Of a stretch of 64,000 bases of DNA, positions 62,002 through 64,000 are shown in pieces. How positions within the stretch are numbered: position 1 is the stretch's first letter; every line of letters begins with the position of its first letter. The DNA is from Bacteroidetes bacterium HGW-Bacteroidetes-1 (GTDB lineage Bacteria; Bacteroidota; Bacteroidia; Bacteroidales; F082): contig PHDU01000011.1 in the NCBI GenBank assembly GCA_002842755.1, positions 1-64,000 on the forward strand. Direction: 5' to 3'. The translations under genes and the position numbers were made by a program. The notes below the pieces were generated by a model. The model did no database searches. It worked only from the letters and a program-made list of their open reading frames with translations, and had not been told where the DNA came from.

Positions 62002-64000
62002 TCAACATGGTATCTCGATAAAGAACTGACTGCCTTTGTTTTCAATGCTTTCAACCCAAATTTTTCCTCCATTTAGTTCGATAAACTCTTTACATATCAA
62101 AAGCCCAAGCCCTGAGCTGCGTTCACCTTCAGTACCTTTCCGCCCTTTTGAACCATCTACATCAAAGAGTTTTGGAAGTAAAGAAGACGGAATTCCTATT
62201 CCTGAATCTGCAATAACGAGTTCAATTTTTTCTGTTTCTTTTTTTGCTTCAATCCAAACTTTACCACCAACGGGAGTAAATTTAATAGCATTGGTAAGAA
62301 GGTTTCTTATTACGGTCTGAATCATTTTTATATCTAAGTCAGCAAATAAGTCATCATTAATATGTACTTGTAATTCAAGAGATTTTTTGATCATCATCTC
62401 CTGATGAACAAAAACAACGTCATCAATCAGCTTCTTGACGCCAACTTTCTTAAGGACAGGTTTGGTCAATCCTCTTTGAATTTGAGACCACTCAAGCAGG
62501 TCTTCCAGCAGGTTATAGGTTGACGATGCTGATTTATAAAGTGACATAGACAGATTTTGAATTTCATCTTTAGAGAAGTCTTCACTTTCTTCCGCTAATA
62601 ATTTTGACAATCCCAAAAAAGAGGTAAAAGGACTTCAAAGATCGTGGGCTATGATGGAGAAAAGAAGGTCTTTTGTAGCATTCAATTCAACAAGTTTTAA
62701 GTTTTTTTCCTTCACATCTGTTATATCTAATCCTGCAAGGATAAGATATTCAGCGTCCGTTTGGAACAAAGCCCAGTTTTGGGTCCTGACTCCCTTTTTT
62801 GTTTTTAATTCCAACTCCCTGAACTGTCCATCCAGTTTTTCAATCAATAAAAAATAGTTATCGTTGCTTGCAACCGATGTGAGCATGCCCTGAATATTGT
62901 ATCTTTTGGGTAGAGTCTTGCTTTGATCTAAAAAAATCCTTTCAAATTCAATATTCCAACGCTTGTAATTGAGATCCTGATCCAATACAGCAAGCATCAC
63001 CGGCATTTTTTCAAATATTGTCCGGAACATCGATTCGCTATCTTTTAAAAGTTTCTCGGTTTTTAACCTTGTATCAAGAATACTGTTTATACCACTTGAA
63101 ACTTCCTGTAATTCTTTTAATTTATAATCCTCACGATTCAATAGTTCACCTTGATGAACAGCCAATACAAGTTCATTTGTAAAAATATCAAAGTCTTGTT
63201 TAATTCTGTCTGAGATGCGTCGTGCGATAGTGAAAACAACAAGAATAATACTTAATAGCACTATAAAACTCAAAAATAGCTTACGCCTTAAAGCAGCGTA
63301 CATTAAATCGCGTTCCTCAGAAATTATTTGCTCAATTTCATCCACGTAAACACCCCCTCCAACCATCCATTGCCACTCGTCAATACCTTTGATAAAGGAC
63401 ACTTTTTGAACTACATCTCCAGAAGTCAATTTTTTCCACTTGTACCAAATAAAGTCACCTTCGGGATTTTGTGCGGCTACAAACTCTTCTTGTATCACCT
63501 TAAGCCCATCAGAATCAGTCATTTCCCAAATATTATCACCTTCTTTATAAATCTCAGAGTCAATAATAACTGCAACTCCATCAAAGGTGTTTATGAAAAT
63601 ATATCCTTCTTTACCGAAACGAATCTGACGTATGTGCTCTTTCATTTCATTTTGCACATCCCCAATAACATTATCAAGATATTCGCCGCATCCTATGTAC
63701 CAATTGAGGGGTTCATAATGCTTGATATAGGATGTCTTAGGATATATCATTTGGCCTGATAAACCTGGTTTTGACCAATAGTCGGTCACAAAACCCTCAC
63801 CGTGTTTTCGGATTATATCAATTTCATCTTTAATGACATAGTTGCCTTTCTCATCTTTAAGATCCAGCAGATTTTGTCCTTCATACTCAGGTTTCACAGG
63901 ATAAAGTTCTTCCACTCCCTGCATCGAAACGATAAAATAATACCCTCTGCCTTCATAAAAACGATAAGGTCTTAGCGCATCTTTGATCATTTTTTTTATA
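62002..64000 (-). pseudogene. Cache-PAS-histidine kinase gene interrupted by an in-frame TGA; 5' end beyond the window
   Basis: Read on the minus strand, the frame from the right edge encodes two Cache-type sensor domains ('RGYYFIVSMQGVEELYP', 'GKEGYIFINTFDGVAVII'), a TM segment ('LFLSFIVLLSIILVVFTIARR'), a coiled linker, a PAS-like domain and the dimerisation helix up to FSIIAHDL. A TGA (62635-62637) stands exactly where the conserved Arg of 'HDLRSP' should be. The same frame continues without shift: SPFTSFLGLSKLLAEES, then the ATPase domain (N-box 'VIRNLLTNAIKFTP', G-box 'DSGIGIPSSLLPKLFD', 'GLGLLICKEFIELNGGKIWVES'). Everything else is intact, so the break is recent, a sequencing error, or read-through. 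The codon was probably CGA. Confidence 0.88.
62635..62637 (-). other. In-frame TGA at the H-box arginine
   Basis: Coding strand reads GCC CAC GAT CTT TGA AGT CCT TTT (A-H-D-L-stop-S-P-F). One base change from CGA would restore the usual HDLRSPF. The flanking frame is open on both sides. Confidence 0.9.

Noticed and set aside
62036-62320. Plus-strand open frame and others opposite the kinase gene (also 63328-63759)
   Set aside because: Antisense shadows of the histidine kinase reading frame; no independent support.
1-64000. CRISPR arrays, tRNA and rRNA genes
   Set aside because: I looked for regularly spaced direct repeats and for tRNA/rRNA signatures in the gaps and saw none.

Overview
The window is AT-rich DNA from a member of the Bacteroidota, most likely an anaerobic or microaerophilic Bacteroidales-like organism. 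The evidence is: four secreted proteins ending in type IX secretion (T9SS) C-terminal sorting domains, a PorV/PorQ-like barrel, a TonB-dependent receptor with a carboxypeptidase-like N-terminal domain, LytTR regulation, a CxxxCxxxC aldehyde:ferredoxin oxidoreductase family protein, and the Bacteroidota -7 promoter box TAnnTTTG in front of many genes. No rRNA, tRNA or CRISPR array was seen.

Layout. 1-2675 is an accessory patch. It holds a decayed IS1380-type transposase fragment, an 18-bp-arm inverted repeat, an orphan T9SS cargo gene and a decayed IS91-type transposase tail. 2676-16907 is dominated by surface and secreted proteins: a gingipain-like C25 peptidase, an M16 peptidase and a 1356-residue adhesin-like protein with duplicated, interleaved domains. 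It also has an orphan lipoprotein, an acyltransferase and a small three-repeat secreted protein. 17112-35709 is mixed core: dnaX, a polysaccharide deacetylase with a FemAB/GNAT-like partner, upp, a MacB-like permease, carbonic anhydrase, an SNF-family Na+ symporter, two helix-hairpin-helix proteins, a BASS symporter, an AOR-family oxidoreductase, an M1 peptidase, a CrtA-like protein and an outer-membrane barrel pair. 35776-47539 holds a DUF2461-type protein, two tandem structured RNA-like elements, aroK, an MbnH/MbnP-like diheme-enzyme and metallochaperone pair, phoH-purC, the second small three-repeat protein, and a yicC-gmk-oxidoreductase-nadD run. 47626-64000 holds a TPR/LytTR pair, a phospholipase D-type synthase, rocD, sodB, a TonB receptor, rpmB, slyD, a large receiver/PPDK-N protein, a CBM48-esterase lipoprotein and a histidine kinase gene interrupted by an in-frame TGA.

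The most interesting signals are two. (1) Two paralogous small secreted proteins (9115-9489 minus; 42302-42697 plus), 33 kb apart on opposite strands, carry three Y-x-x-DIPF-x-T motifs in exactly the same register. Each is preceded by a sigma-54-like -24/-12 element and, 78 bp further upstream, by the same 27-bp operator-like element with a CGnACA-AAAG-TGTnCG palindrome. This looks like a small regulon controlled by an enhancer-binding protein. (2) Two copies of an element of about 100 nt (36524-36622 and 36896-37000) share a -7-like box, a 12-bp palindrome, a conserved outer stem, a conserved U/G loop and a terminator-like end. Their inner stems differ in sequence but both still pair, as expected for selected RNA structure.

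All names are from reading the sequence; no database search was run.
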